Source: Clostridiales bacterium UBA1701
Lineage (GTDB): Bacteria > Bacillota > Clostridia > Oscillospirales > Oscillospiraceae
DNA length: 18,391 nucleotides
Assembly: GCA_002320035.1 (NCBI GenBank)
Contig: DCJL01000033.1
Span: 400 to 18,790 of the forward strand
Direction: 5' to 3'
The notes beneath the pieces were generated by a model. The model had not been told where the DNA came from. It was given only the letters and a program-made list of their open reading frames with translations, and searched no databases. Positions 7,696-14,426 of this stretch are shown piece by piece. Every line of letters begins with the position of its first letter. Position 1 is the stretch's first letter. Position numbers and translations under genes: made by a program.

Positions 7696-8250
7696 TCATT
7701 TTTGTGTGTATTTGTCTCTCAGGGCGTCCGCAAGTGATTTTGTTTCCGGAATGCCCCCCGTGTTGGCAGGCGGTTTGGAAGTCTCCGCGCCGCGGGTTTG
7801 GGTCATCTGGATAAAGCTGTCAAATTCGGATTTTACAGCCGCCGCCCGCTCATCTGCGTCCTTTATTTTGCCTTTTTCATCCAGCTCCACCTCGTCCACG
7901 CCGTATACCTTGAGCACCTTGTCCAGATACTTCTCGGCGATTCCCGCCTCCTTGAGCAGCGCCCGGCAGGCCCTCTCCTTGGCTGCGCGTGTCTCCTTCC
8001 GGCCCTGCTCCTCCTTGTACTCGTCAAATTCCTTCTTGACAGTGTCGTATTTGTCCTTCCAGCTGTCTTTCTTCGCAGCCTCCAGATCCTCCTCGGCCTT
8101 TTCCAGTCTCTTTTGTACTTCGGCCAACTTGTCCGCGTCCGCCTTGTATGCTTTCAATGGCTCGACAACGGAGGTGTGCTCGTCGATAATTGCATCAATC
8201 TTTTCCTCGTCAATGCCCATCGACTTCAAAAATTTTCTCGTAAATGCCAT
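7696..8250 (-). CDS. Capsid scaffolding protein (Gp20-like)
   Basis: 184 residues. The N-terminus MAFTRKFLKSMGIDEEKIDA, then a long charged coiled-coil of Lys/Glu/Asp/Ala residues (about 33-100), then KEAGIAEKYLDKVLKVYGVD, and a C-terminal tail with PPANTGG are typical of the phage Gp20-like scaffold family. The protein would fill the procapsid, direct assembly of the capsid subunits and leave before DNA packaging. It is directly upstream of the capsid gene. AAGGAG precedes the ATG by 12 bases, a rather long spacing. A terminator-like hairpin separates it from the gene before. Confidence 0.9.
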   Translation of the reverse strand: MAFTRKFLKSMGIDEEKIDAIIDEHTSVVEPLKAYKADADKLAEVQKRLEKAEEDLEAAKKDSWKDKYDTVKKEFDEYKEEQGRKETRAAKERACRALLKEAGIAEKYLDKVLKVYGVDEVELDEKGKIKDADERAAAVKSEFDSFIQMTQTRGAETSKPPANTGGIPETKSLADALRDKYTQK

Positions 8251-8340
8251 GGTTTCTTTAATCTCCTTTTCCTCGGTGGCAGTTCTTCGCCATTCGATTT
8301 TTATAAAAACCGCAGTTCCTCGCGGGTTTTACCAACAAAA
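8251..8340 (-). promoter_or_regulatory. Scaffold gene leader
   Basis: Non-coding stretch between the hairpin at 8341-8369 and the scaffold ATG. It holds a second, imperfect hairpin at 8306-8330 (AAACC-GC paired with GC-GGTTT, one bulge) followed on the minus strand by T-rich and A-rich bases, and an AT-rich TATAAAAAT that could be a -10 element. I see no convincing -35 element. A separate promoter for scaffold and capsid is possible but not shown. Confidence 0.3.
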
Positions 8341-8369
8341 AAGGAACCTGTAAAATTTACAGATTCCTT
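8337..8369 (-). terminator. Rho-independent terminator-like hairpin inside the late operon
   Basis: Read on the minus strand, AAGGAA, a T:G wobble and CTGTAA pair with TTACAG and TTCCTT around a 3-base loop. This gives a stem of about 13 pairs, immediately followed by six T residues. It lies 16 bases after the stop of the gp10-like gene and before scaffold and capsid. The stem is AT-rich in its upper part, so its strength is uncertain. Confidence 0.75.
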
Positions 8370-8384
8370 GTGGAAAATATTAGA

Positions 8385-8780
8385 TTATGCTTCTCCCAGC
8401 TCGTCTCTAATGATATTCCGATATGTGCTCTTGTGGTTTGCTACGGCGGGCTTGATGAAGGGCTGGGCCTCCTGCCCTTCCGTCCTGTGCCAGTTCCCCT
8501 CCCCGTCCTGATATACCCAGGGCGTGGGCCGCCCGCCTCCCTGTGCAAATTTCCCGGTCCCCAGCTCCACATACTCTGCGTAATGCGTGTTGGAGCCGAT
8601 GTACGCGCTGTCCTCGTCCGTCTTGTGGCTGATCCCGTTTCTCAGGTTGCCTGTGGCCACCGGCGCAAGATCTTTGGCGTAGCCCTCGCCCTGCAGGCCG
8701 CAGCGCTCCAACGCTCGTGCCTTTGCCGCATCCAGCAGTCCCAGAATCTGGCCGCTGTTGTCTACCAGGCGTACGCTCAT
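8385..8780 (-). CDS. HK97 gp10-like phage protein
   Basis: 131 residues from the ATG at 8780, chosen because GGAGGT lies 5 bases upstream and its ATGA overlaps the stop of the preceding frame. A longer frame up to 8927 exists but has no such signal and overlaps the YjcQ-like frame. The middle has the family signature: APVATGNLRNGISHK, then YIGSNTHYAEYVELGTG, and near the end QPFIKPAVANHKSTYRN. In HK97 and lambda relatives (gp10/gpZ) such proteins act in head-tail joining. Here the gene lies before the scaffold gene, not in the usual place after the connector genes. Confidence 0.85.
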   Translation of the reverse strand: MSVRLVDNSGQILGLLDAAKARALERCGLQGEGYAKDLAPVATGNLRNGISHKTDEDSAYIGSNTHYAEYVELGTGKFAQGGGRPTPWVYQDGEGNWHRTEGQEAQPFIKPAVANHKSTYRNIIRDELGEA

Positions 8781-9142
8781 AAATACCTCCCCATCGCCGC
8801 GCTCAGCGCAGCCGCCGCGGCGCTTTCTCCGGCTTTCAGCATAGCCCCCAGCGCTTTTTTGAACGCTCTGTTTTCGCTCATGTATTCTATCCCGGCCAGC
8901 GTAACGGCAGGCCTTGAATGCTCCCATAACACTTTATGTAGCTTTACATTGTCCGTGTCCTCTGTAGTTATCAGCCCCGTTATGTACCCCTCGTTTTTAA
9001 GCTTTATCGCCAGCGTGTCCCGGTTCTGCCCGTCCGTTCCAACGGCCCGCTCTCCGACGCATTTGGGATCGAATACCGGCTATTTTTCCGATTCCCGTAT
9101 AGCGATCAGCAGCTTTACTATTATGTCCATATCTTTTGCCAT
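8777..9142 (-). pseudogene. YjcQ-like protein frame interrupted by an in-frame TAG
   Basis: From the ATG at 9142, with GAGGTG about 6 bases upstream, the frame reads MAKDMDIIVKLLIAIRESEK, then TAG at 9082-9080 (codon 21), then 100 more open codons. These include LAIKLKNEGYITGLITT, RPAVTLAGIEYMSENRAF and KKALGAMLKAGESAAAA. The frame ends in TGA overlapping the next start (ATGA). The pattern of an N-terminal helix, a 'K-N-E-G-Y-I-T-G' turn and 'T-L-x-G-I-E-Y-M' resembles the YjcQ family, small probably winged-helix proteins of unknown function in Firmicutes phages. No in-frame restart codon follows closely after the TAG. Either a nonsense mutation, a leaky amber codon or a base error explains it. 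TAG ends HicA at natural length elsewhere in the window, so a wholly recoded TAG is unlikely. Confidence 0.7.
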
Positions 9143-9151
9143 AATATCACC

Positions 9152-9349
9152 TCACAATTCGCTGTATGGGCATTCTGCGCATACTTTGCGCGCTGCATCA
9201 ATGTCCTTTAATTCGGCAAGTTCCTTTGTAGATGAAATTTTGAATGTGCGGTTCAGGCACATAAGCGAATCATAACATAAATCCGCATCAATTATTCGCT
9301 TATATACAGGGCAATATCGATCTGCTTCATGATCTAATTCATATGCCAT
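9152..9349 (-). CDS. Small Cys-rich protein, candidate immunity partner of the MuF toxin domain
   Basis: 65 residues starting MAYELDHEADRYCPVYKRII, with five cysteines: C13, C25, C31 and a C-terminal C57-x-x-C60. This could bind a metal, perhaps zinc. There is no signal peptide or membrane segment, so it should act in the cytoplasm. Its ATG lies inside the last codons of the MuF-toxin gene (11-base overlap) with GGAGGTG ten bases upstream, so the two are translationally coupled. Base composition matches the AT-rich toxin part, not the surrounding phage genes. In known phage MuF-toxin loci the immunity gene directly follows the toxin, and that is the basis of this suggestion. Function is unproven. 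I do recall similar small CPVY...LCYDSLMCL proteins in Firmicutes phages. Confidence 0.55.
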   Translation of the reverse strand: MAYELDHEADRYCPVYKRIIDADLCYDSLMCLNRTFKISSTKELAELKDIDAARKVCAECPYSEL

Positions 9350-10904
9350 TCTTTTTCAGCACCTCCAATATCAATTCTGTTTCGTTATCAAAATCCTCTT
9401 TTTTCCATCCCGTTTTAAATATCCACTCGTCATTTTCATTTCGCTTAATTACGGCCATACCTTTTTCCCCTACAAAAAATTGCCGTTTGCCACCCCATTG
9501 GACGAACATTGCATTGGCAGTATCAACATATGACCGAAGCTCATCGTCTGTTATATTTCGTTCTACCATACGCTTCAAAATGTGATTGCCATCTCTTCCC
9601 GTATCTGACAATACATATGCTTTTTTCGGGTTTGCCGGTATAAGTACGCCTTTTTTTATGCCTCTGTCTTTTAATTCCTGCATGGCATCAAAGAAATGAT
9701 AATTACTTGTTGGATATTTTACCAGGTATTGTTTTAGATTTTTCGTATAATCCCATTTCTCAGGGCTATTATACTTCAATTTTTGAAAATCTTCAAATCG
9801 TCCCGGGACTTTTCTGCCGAGAATTTTTCTGTATTCCTCGTATTGTTTTCTGTCTGCCGAAGCATTACGGCCCTGCTTCATGTAGCGCTCCCAGGCTGCC
9901 GGGTTCTCCGCCCGCTTGGCCTCCGCCCACTCCTGATATGTCATTTCCCGCACCAGCACATTGCGCCCGGTCTCCGGGTCGCGCACCCGCATCATCCTCG
10001 GCTCCGCCTCGATGCCCTCTTTCTCCCGGGTGTCTATCGTGCAGCGGCAATTGTAAATCTCATGGGGAGGTCCGCTGGGGTCTCCCGGAAACATCAGCTT
10101 ATATCCGCCCACATTGAACGGCTCGTCCACGTCCCGAAGCTGTCCGTCTGCCATTCCGTGATCATGGCGCGTCTTGCCGTCCTTTGTAGCCGTCCACCGG
10201 CGGCGTATTTTGATTCCCATCCGCTCCGCCGCCACATAGCCGTCCTGCCGCCCCGCATTCTGGGCGCCAGTCACCGCCGTCCGGGCCGCTCTGAGTGCGC
10301 TTACCCGGTTCATATCCACGATCTCCCGCTGCAAGTCATCCGCCATCTGGCTGATTCCCTTGCCCATCAGGATTCCACCCGTAACGACGTCCCCGACCTT
10401 TTTCTTCCCATAAGCCAGGTCAATTCCCCGTTTCACGGCCTTTTCCGGCGGATAGTAGGGCAGAAGCTCCGGCTGCTCCATAATCAGCCGCCGCACGGTC
10501 TGCTCGTCCCACAGCACGAAGTCCGCCTCCGGATGGACGAGCTCTATCCGGTAGGCCGCGTAATTTCGGTTAAGCGAATAAATGCCCGGCGTCCTGTCGT
10601 TTACATAGGCGATGGCAACCTCATTTGCCCTGGTCATGCGCTCTGCGATATTGTCCTTCAGCGCCTCCATGCGCTCTCCCCGGCCGAGCTGGGCGAGCCG
10701 CCACTGGGTATATTGCTCCTTTGTGACCTCTCCGGCCTCCAGAAGCTTCTTCATTTCCGCATCCCGCTTGGCAAACTTGGAAAAATATTCCCGGATCTCG
10801 TCCTCAATCTCCTTGTATGCCTTTCCGTATACCGCCTCTATCTGCTTTTCCAGTGCCGCCAGCTCCTCGTCCGTGAGCTTGTGGGCGATATCAGGCTCAG
10901 CCAT
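9339..10904 (-). CDS. MuF minor head protein with C-terminal BECR-type nuclease toxin domain
   Basis: 521 residues. An N-terminal helical region (1-190) leads to the Phage Mu F-like head domain (about 195-292) with the hallmarks RRWTATKDGKTRHDHG, then MFPGDPSGPPHEIYNCRCTI. This part joins the portal region in the head. After a linker (about 355-400; YRKILGRKVPGRFEDFQKL) comes a C-terminal domain (about 415-521) with H441-x3-R445, a strand pair GGKRQFFVGEKGMAVIKR and W495-IFKT498. This layout fits the barnase/EndoU/colicin E5-D/RelE-like (BECR/PBECR) RNase domains found fused to MuF in temperate phages, probably released into the host at infection. The C-terminal part is AT-rich: a hand count of 9361-9420 gives about 32 % GC against about 57 % for 10081-10140. 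The toxin assignment is an inference from layout and residues; catalytic residues are not proven. Confidence 0.85.
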   Translation of the reverse strand: MAEPDIAHKLTDEELAALEKQIEAVYGKAYKEIEDEIREYFSKFAKRDAEMKKLLEAGEVTKEQYTQWRLAQLGRGERMEALKDNIAERMTRANEVAIAYVNDRTPGIYSLNRNYAAYRIELVHPEADFVLWDEQTVRRLIMEQPELLPYYPPEKAVKRGIDLAYGKKKVGDVVTGGILMGKGISQMADDLQREIVDMNRVSALRAARTAVTGAQNAGRQDGYVAAERMGIKIRRRWTATKDGKTRHDHGMADGQLRDVDEPFNVGGYKLMFPGDPSGPPHEIYNCRCTIDTREKEGIEAEPRMMRVRDPETGRNVLVREMTYQEWAEAKRAENPAAWERYMKQGRNASADRKQYEEYRKILGRKVPGRFEDFQKLKYNSPEKWDYTKNLKQYLVKYPTSNYHFFDAMQELKDRGIKKGVLIPANPKKAYVLSDTGRDGNHILKRMVERNITDDELRSYVDTANAMFVQWGGKRQFFVGEKGMAVIKRNENDEWIFKTGWKKEDFDNETELILEVLKKNGI

Positions 10905-10905
10905 A

Positions 10906-12468
10906 TCATTCTCCTCGTATTATCTCTTTCGCTTTCTCCTTGCTCACACCTATCGAAACAGAAATTATTGACACTGCCTGTCCCTCAGATATAGTTCCGG
11001 CTGAGAGCTGTTGAATAATTTGAATAAGGCTTTGCGTTTGCGCTCCGTTCAAGCCTTTATCAGTTGCTTCTTCAGCCGCTGCTACCACTTCGCCTAAATC
11101 AGCTATATTCCTGCCCTCCACTGCAGTCACGCCCAGCCGGTCCAAGTTCTCGCCTGCCCTCCGGTCTATGAGCGCGCTTACCTTGTCCGCGTCGCCCCAT
11201 GCGGTCAGCAGCTTGTCAATGAGGTATTCCTCATCCAGATATTGCGCCGCCATCAGCAGCATTTGTGTCTCCTCAAGCTGATTGACGATTTTATTTCTCG
11301 TGTAGCTGGGGCTGTCCTCTATCCCGGCTATTTTGAAGATCCCGCTCAGAAAATCGCTCACGCATCCTTCAAACATGTCTGCTTTCAGGTCAATCGGCAC
11401 ATAGGCCGCCTTGATTGCCGTCGCGGTCTGATTTCCCGCGGAAACGGATGCCGAATCAAAGCACTGAAAGTCTGTGAAAAGCCTCCGTGTCAGCATATCT
11501 ATGGTGGCCTGGGTTCCGCTGAACGGCGCTTCCACCGTGTGTGCCTCCGCTTTCGCCCCCTCGTCTCCCTCCGCGTGCACCACATGGGTCACCTTGAGCT
11601 GCTCAACAAATCTCAGGTCGTCCTCGGGCGTCATTGCCCCACAGTTCACCAGTGCCCAATAGATCAGGTTGCCCTCATCCACGTTGTTTACCATGTTGGA
11701 GGTCGCCAGATCCAGCGCGTCGATGGTGTTCTGCTTGCCCACAAGCTCGGACTGATGCTCGTCGTTTCCCCATAGAGGCACGATTGGAAAGCCCGGATAA
11801 TTCTCCCCCTGGTAGATCTCCATTCCATCTCTCGGCGTGCCTGCCAGCTTTTCCTTGTAAGCCCGCTTGCCTCTGAGCACGAAAAAACGATCGCCTTTTT
11901 TCTTGATGTATTCTGTATATCCATCCGTTTCAAAGAGCGTCGCCCGGAGAGGCTTGTCCTCCGCCACCTGCCAGAAGCGTATTCCGGCCATCAGCGCCCC
12001 GTTTTCCTCGCTGTACAGCGGCACAAATTCCGTGAGCTTATATACCTCCAAATGGTCTAAATTCCAGAATCCAAAGCTCACGCCTCCTATCAGTGCCTCC
12101 CGGCCCGCTTTCTGCACTTTCCTGTCAAAATCCGTCCCCAGTTTCTCCTTTGCCTCCGGCTTGAGCGTAATCCCGTTGCCAAGCAGATATTGGTTCTCCT
12201 GATTCACCGCGAACTTGAAAAAGCTGCTTGCCACCTTGTGGTTTGCTGAAAAGCGGTCGATGTTCGCCATACCTGCCATGTCGTATATGATCTTCTGAAA
12301 GTGCATGATCGTGGGATTGAGTCCCCGGTAATATTCCTCAGCCAAAGCTGCCGTCCGGTACAGTCCGCTCTTTTTATGCTCGTTTATTGTTTCCTCAATG
12401 AAGCTGAAGATACCGGTCATGTCCCCGCTCAGCGCCGCAAAATCTTCATAGGTCTTTATTTGTCTCAC
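10906..12468 (-). CDS. Portal protein
   Basis: 520 residues, between large terminase and MuF genes, as in SPP1-type phages. Sections such as GNGITLKPEAKEKLGTDFD, FGFWNLDHLEVYKLTEFVPL and FPIVPLWGNDEHQSELVGK fit the SPP1 gp6-like portal family, the dodecameric ring through which DNA enters and leaves the head. The C-terminal 70 residues (GLNGAQTQSLIQIIQQLSAG onward) form a separate small helical module, more AT-rich in DNA. The GTG at 12468 overlaps the terminase stop (GTGA), but GGAGG abuts it with no spacer; an ATA at 12459 has a 9-base spacing. The start is therefore uncertain by three residues. Confidence 0.9.
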   Translation of the reverse strand: MRQIKTYEDFAALSGDMTGIFSFIEETINEHKKSGLYRTAALAEEYYRGLNPTIMHFQKIIYDMAGMANIDRFSANHKVASSFFKFAVNQENQYLLGNGITLKPEAKEKLGTDFDRKVQKAGREALIGGVSFGFWNLDHLEVYKLTEFVPLYSEENGALMAGIRFWQVAEDKPLRATLFETDGYTEYIKKKGDRFFVLRGKRAYKEKLAGTPRDGMEIYQGENYPGFPIVPLWGNDEHQSELVGKQNTIDALDLATSNMVNNVDEGNLIYWALVNCGAMTPEDDLRFVEQLKVTHVVHAEGDEGAKAEAHTVEAPFSGTQATIDMLTRRLFTDFQCFDSASVSAGNQTATAIKAAYVPIDLKADMFEGCVSDFLSGIFKIAGIEDSPSYTRNKIVNQLEETQMLLMAAQYLDEEYLIDKLLTAWGDADKVSALIDRRAGENLDRLGVTAVEGRNIADLGEVVAAAEEATDKGLNGAQTQSLIQIIQQLSAGTISEGQAVSIISVSIGVSKEKAKEIIRGE

Positions 12469-13706
12469 CCTCCAAAAACAGAATTGTACCTGCCCATGCC
12501 CGATCGATACTTCATGACCGTCATGGCAAAATACCGGATCTCATCCATTGCGTGGTCGTTTTCCTTTATTACCTTGTCCTCCTGCGCCTTTTCATCCCAG
12601 CGGTACAATCCGAATTCCCTTATGGCATTCTTACAGCTTCGATGGATCTTCATCTGCCCGCTTTTCAGATATCCCGCCGTCACCCGTATTCCGGCAAGAA
12701 CCTCGTTTTTTGCCTGCCGGACTGTAAATTTCCTGTAAATGTCCGCTTCCCCGTCCCGGCCGCGCCGGGCGCAGTAGTTCCGTTTCCGCAGTGCCGCGAT
12801 AAAAGAAGCCGCCGATGGGTCGATTATCACCTCAGTAATAACACGACCCTCCGCCAGCTTGATCAGTTCGTCACAGTATTCCTCGTCTGTCTTTTGGCTC
12901 CGCTTCTCGCGGCCGGAGTAATAGTATTCCGCTATCCTAACAGCCCTGTTTCCCTCAAGGCACCAGAGCCCGGCCGAGAATGGGTTCAGCGTGCCGTAAT
13001 CAACGGATATGAAGTATCTTCCGTCCTTCGGTATCTCGTCTGTGATGTTGTCCTCTCCAAATTCATAAACGAGCCCCTCCGCGCGTTTCCAGAGGCCGAG
13101 GATATACCGGTCATAATAAACCGTCCCTTCATATTCCTTCTTGAGGTTCTTTTTGAAAGTTTCGGATAGGAACGGGTTATCGTCAATGGTATATGTCTGG
13201 CTGAATATATCGGCGTCTGAATCAAGAAATTTTTTCAGCCAATGCTCCGGGTACTGCGGGTTGAAGGTCCCGTCAAAACAGGAATATTCCTTATCCAGTC
13301 GGCTTTTGAGCAGCGAGAATACCTCTTCCGCCCAGTCAGCTACCTCATCTCCGTAACAGTATTTTATTGACGCGCCTCTTATCTTCGACACCTGGGATAC
13401 TTTTTCACCGCCCAGGCAGTAACATTTTTCACCGAAAATTCCCGCCGTGTTGTCGCTTGATATGGTTCCCACCAGCTCTGCGCCGTAAATATTCCGCATC
13501 GGCTCCAGAACGTTACGTTCAATTGTGGATTTTGTTACCCCCATAATCACTGTCAGCCCGTCAAGCCCGGCCCTTTCCCTGATCCGCATCGGGATAATCC
13601 ACTTGAAGTCAAGATAGGTCTTGCCTGAGCGCGTGGCGCCGCCCTTGAAATTCCAGCGGTGATTTGCCTTTTTTACAAATTCATTCTGCTTCGGACTTAA
13701 CAGCAT
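12465..13706 (-). CDS. Terminase large subunit
   Basis: 413 residues. Walker A is GATRSGKT (about 23-30), Walker B with catalytic Glu is YCYGDE (about 116-121), and the coupling motif FDGTFNP lies at about 144-150. The C-terminal nuclease part has acidic residues in SVDYG (D236), IIDPSA (D296) and HAMDE near the C-terminus, the RNase-H-type metal site. This matches the PBSX/SPP1-type large terminase family. It pumps DNA into the procapsid through the portal and cuts the concatemer. The length is normal and all key motifs are intact. The ATG lies inside the end of the small-subunit gene with AGGGAG seven bases ahead. Confidence 0.95.
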   Translation of the reverse strand: MLLSPKQNEFVKKANHRWNFKGGATRSGKTYLDFKWIIPMRIRERAGLDGLTVIMGVTKSTIERNVLEPMRNIYGAELVGTISSDNTAGIFGEKCYCLGGEKVSQVSKIRGASIKYCYGDEVADWAEEVFSLLKSRLDKEYSCFDGTFNPQYPEHWLKKFLDSDADIFSQTYTIDDNPFLSETFKKNLKKEYEGTVYYDRYILGLWKRAEGLVYEFGEDNITDEIPKDGRYFISVDYGTLNPFSAGLWCLEGNRAVRIAEYYYSGREKRSQKTDEEYCDELIKLAEGRVITEVIIDPSAASFIAALRKRNYCARRGRDGEADIYRKFTVRQAKNEVLAGIRVTAGYLKSGQMKIHRSCKNAIREFGLYRWDEKAQEDKVIKENDHAMDEIRYFAMTVMKYRSGMGRYNSVFGG

Positions 13707-14085
13707 TTTTAAACTCCCTCAGCAGGCTGTCCAGCTTCTCCAGCGAATCTCTGCTTCTGTCCGTTGCCGCATATCGCTTTATCAATGCCTCCCCCGCCCG
13801 GAGCCGGTCGGACAGCGCGGCGTCAAGTCCGAACTGGTCCTTTACCTGTCCCCGCATCGCGGATGTGAGAAACGCCATCGTTTCCTCCTGCGAAGCCACG
13901 ATGGACATATCCTGCGCGCGCAGGCGCGCGTGAATGTAGGCGGCGATCTCAGGTTTTCTCAGGTTTTCGTATCCGATCGCCGCTGCGGTCTTTTCGCTGT
14001 ATCCCGCTTTTCTGGCTGCCTCCGTGGCGTTAAAGCTCTCCAGCCATAAATCCGCGAATCGTTTTTGCCTCGCATTAATGCCCAT
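13681..14085 (-). CDS. Terminase small subunit
   Basis: 134 residues with the N-terminal DNA-binding helix-turn-helix block of the Terminase_2 family: RQKRFADLWLESFNATEAAR, then KAGYSEKTAAAIGYENLRKP. The rest is helical, as needed for oligomer formation. It recognises the phage packaging site and positions the large subunit. Its 3' end overlaps the large-subunit gene by 26 bases and its start lies inside the preceding small gene, consistent with one operon. Length and domain order are those of the family. Confidence 0.9.
   Translation of the reverse strand: MGINARQKRFADLWLESFNATEAARKAGYSEKTAAAIGYENLRKPEIAAYIHARLRAQDMSIVASQEETMAFLTSAMRGQVKDQFGLDAALSDRLRAGEALIKRYAATDRSRDSLEKLDSLLREFKNAVKSEAE
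13911..13924. repeat. 14-bp perfect palindrome within the small terminase gene
   Basis: CCTGCGCGCGCAGG is its own reverse complement and is followed by a further GCGCGCG. Packaging sites of headful phages can lie inside the small-terminase gene, so this is a possible pac element, but a palindrome of this length can also arise from GC-rich codons. Confidence 0.3.
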
Positions 14086-14299
14086 TGCCGCCCTCCCGCA
14101 GCATATCCGCCAGCTTCGTTATTACTTCGATGAGCGAGTATGTGGAAATGATCTGCGCGCCTGCGCTCTTGACCCTGTATTTCGTTATGAACCGCTCATA
14201 CTTCCGTGAATAAAATGTGTTTTCCGTGAGACTTACATCCACGCCCCGCCGGTTAAGCGCCATTATCAGCTTGCGCGCCGTCTTCCGTGTCGCGGCCAT
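14075..14299 (-). CDS. Small phage protein of unknown function
   Basis: 74 residues from the ATG at 14299, chosen because AGGGGGATCAGGG lies just upstream; a frame up to 14383 has no start signal and would run through an inverted repeat. The protein starts MAATRKTARKLIMALNRRGV and continues VSLTENTFYSRKYERFITKY, a basic helical part followed by an amphipathic C-terminal helix (IEVITKLADMLREGG). I do not recognise the family. It is the first gene of the packaging module and overlaps the small terminase start, so it is probably co-expressed with the terminase. Its basic residues allow nucleic-acid binding, but nothing proves it. Confidence 0.65.
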   Translation of the reverse strand: MAATRKTARKLIMALNRRGVDVSLTENTFYSRKYERFITKYRVKSAGAQIISTYSLIEVITKLADMLREGGNGH

Positions 14300-14426
14300 C
14301 CCTGATCCCCCTTCAAGCAAACGCAGCCGCGGCATTGAAGCCCGGCTGCGCCCTGAAATTATTTCATGCTGCCATGATATCACATTGCTTTTAAAAAATC
14401 GCCCCGTTTTTTTCCCACTTTCCGTT
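14300..14426 (-). promoter_or_regulatory. Candidate late control region before the packaging genes
   Basis: Non-coding gap between the sigma-region-4-like gene and the packaging module. It holds an interrupted palindrome TGAAAT-A-ATTTCA (14354-14366), an inverted repeat CGCAGCCG/CGGCTGCG (14322-14329 with 14343-14350), and on the minus strand a TATCAT that could be a -10 element with no good -35 match. A late promoter needing the neighbouring activator would look like this. The hairpin could instead be a terminator or part of a packaging site. Confidence 0.4.

Noticed and set aside
8306..8330. Second hairpin before the scaffold gene as an independent terminator
   Set aside because: The stem is short with a bulge and an 8-base loop; kept only as part of the leader description.
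8781..8927. N-terminal extension of the gp10-like gene to 8927
   Set aside because: The extension overlaps the YjcQ-like frame and lacks a ribosome binding site, whereas the ATG at 8780 has GGAGGT at good distance.
8777..9142. Whole-phage recoding of TAG as an amino acid
   Set aside because: HicA and the chaperone fusion both end at TAG at sensible lengths; a single in-frame TAG is better explained by mutation, leakiness or error.
8370..9275. 301-codon plus-strand frame opposite the gp10-like and YjcQ-like genes
   Set aside because: The minus strand has ordered starts, ribosome binding sites and recognisable families; the plus frame has none.
9783..10994. 403-codon plus-strand frame opposite the MuF gene
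   Set aside because: The minus strand carries clear MuF motifs; the plus frame has unusual composition and no start signal, so it is a shadow in GC-rich DNA.
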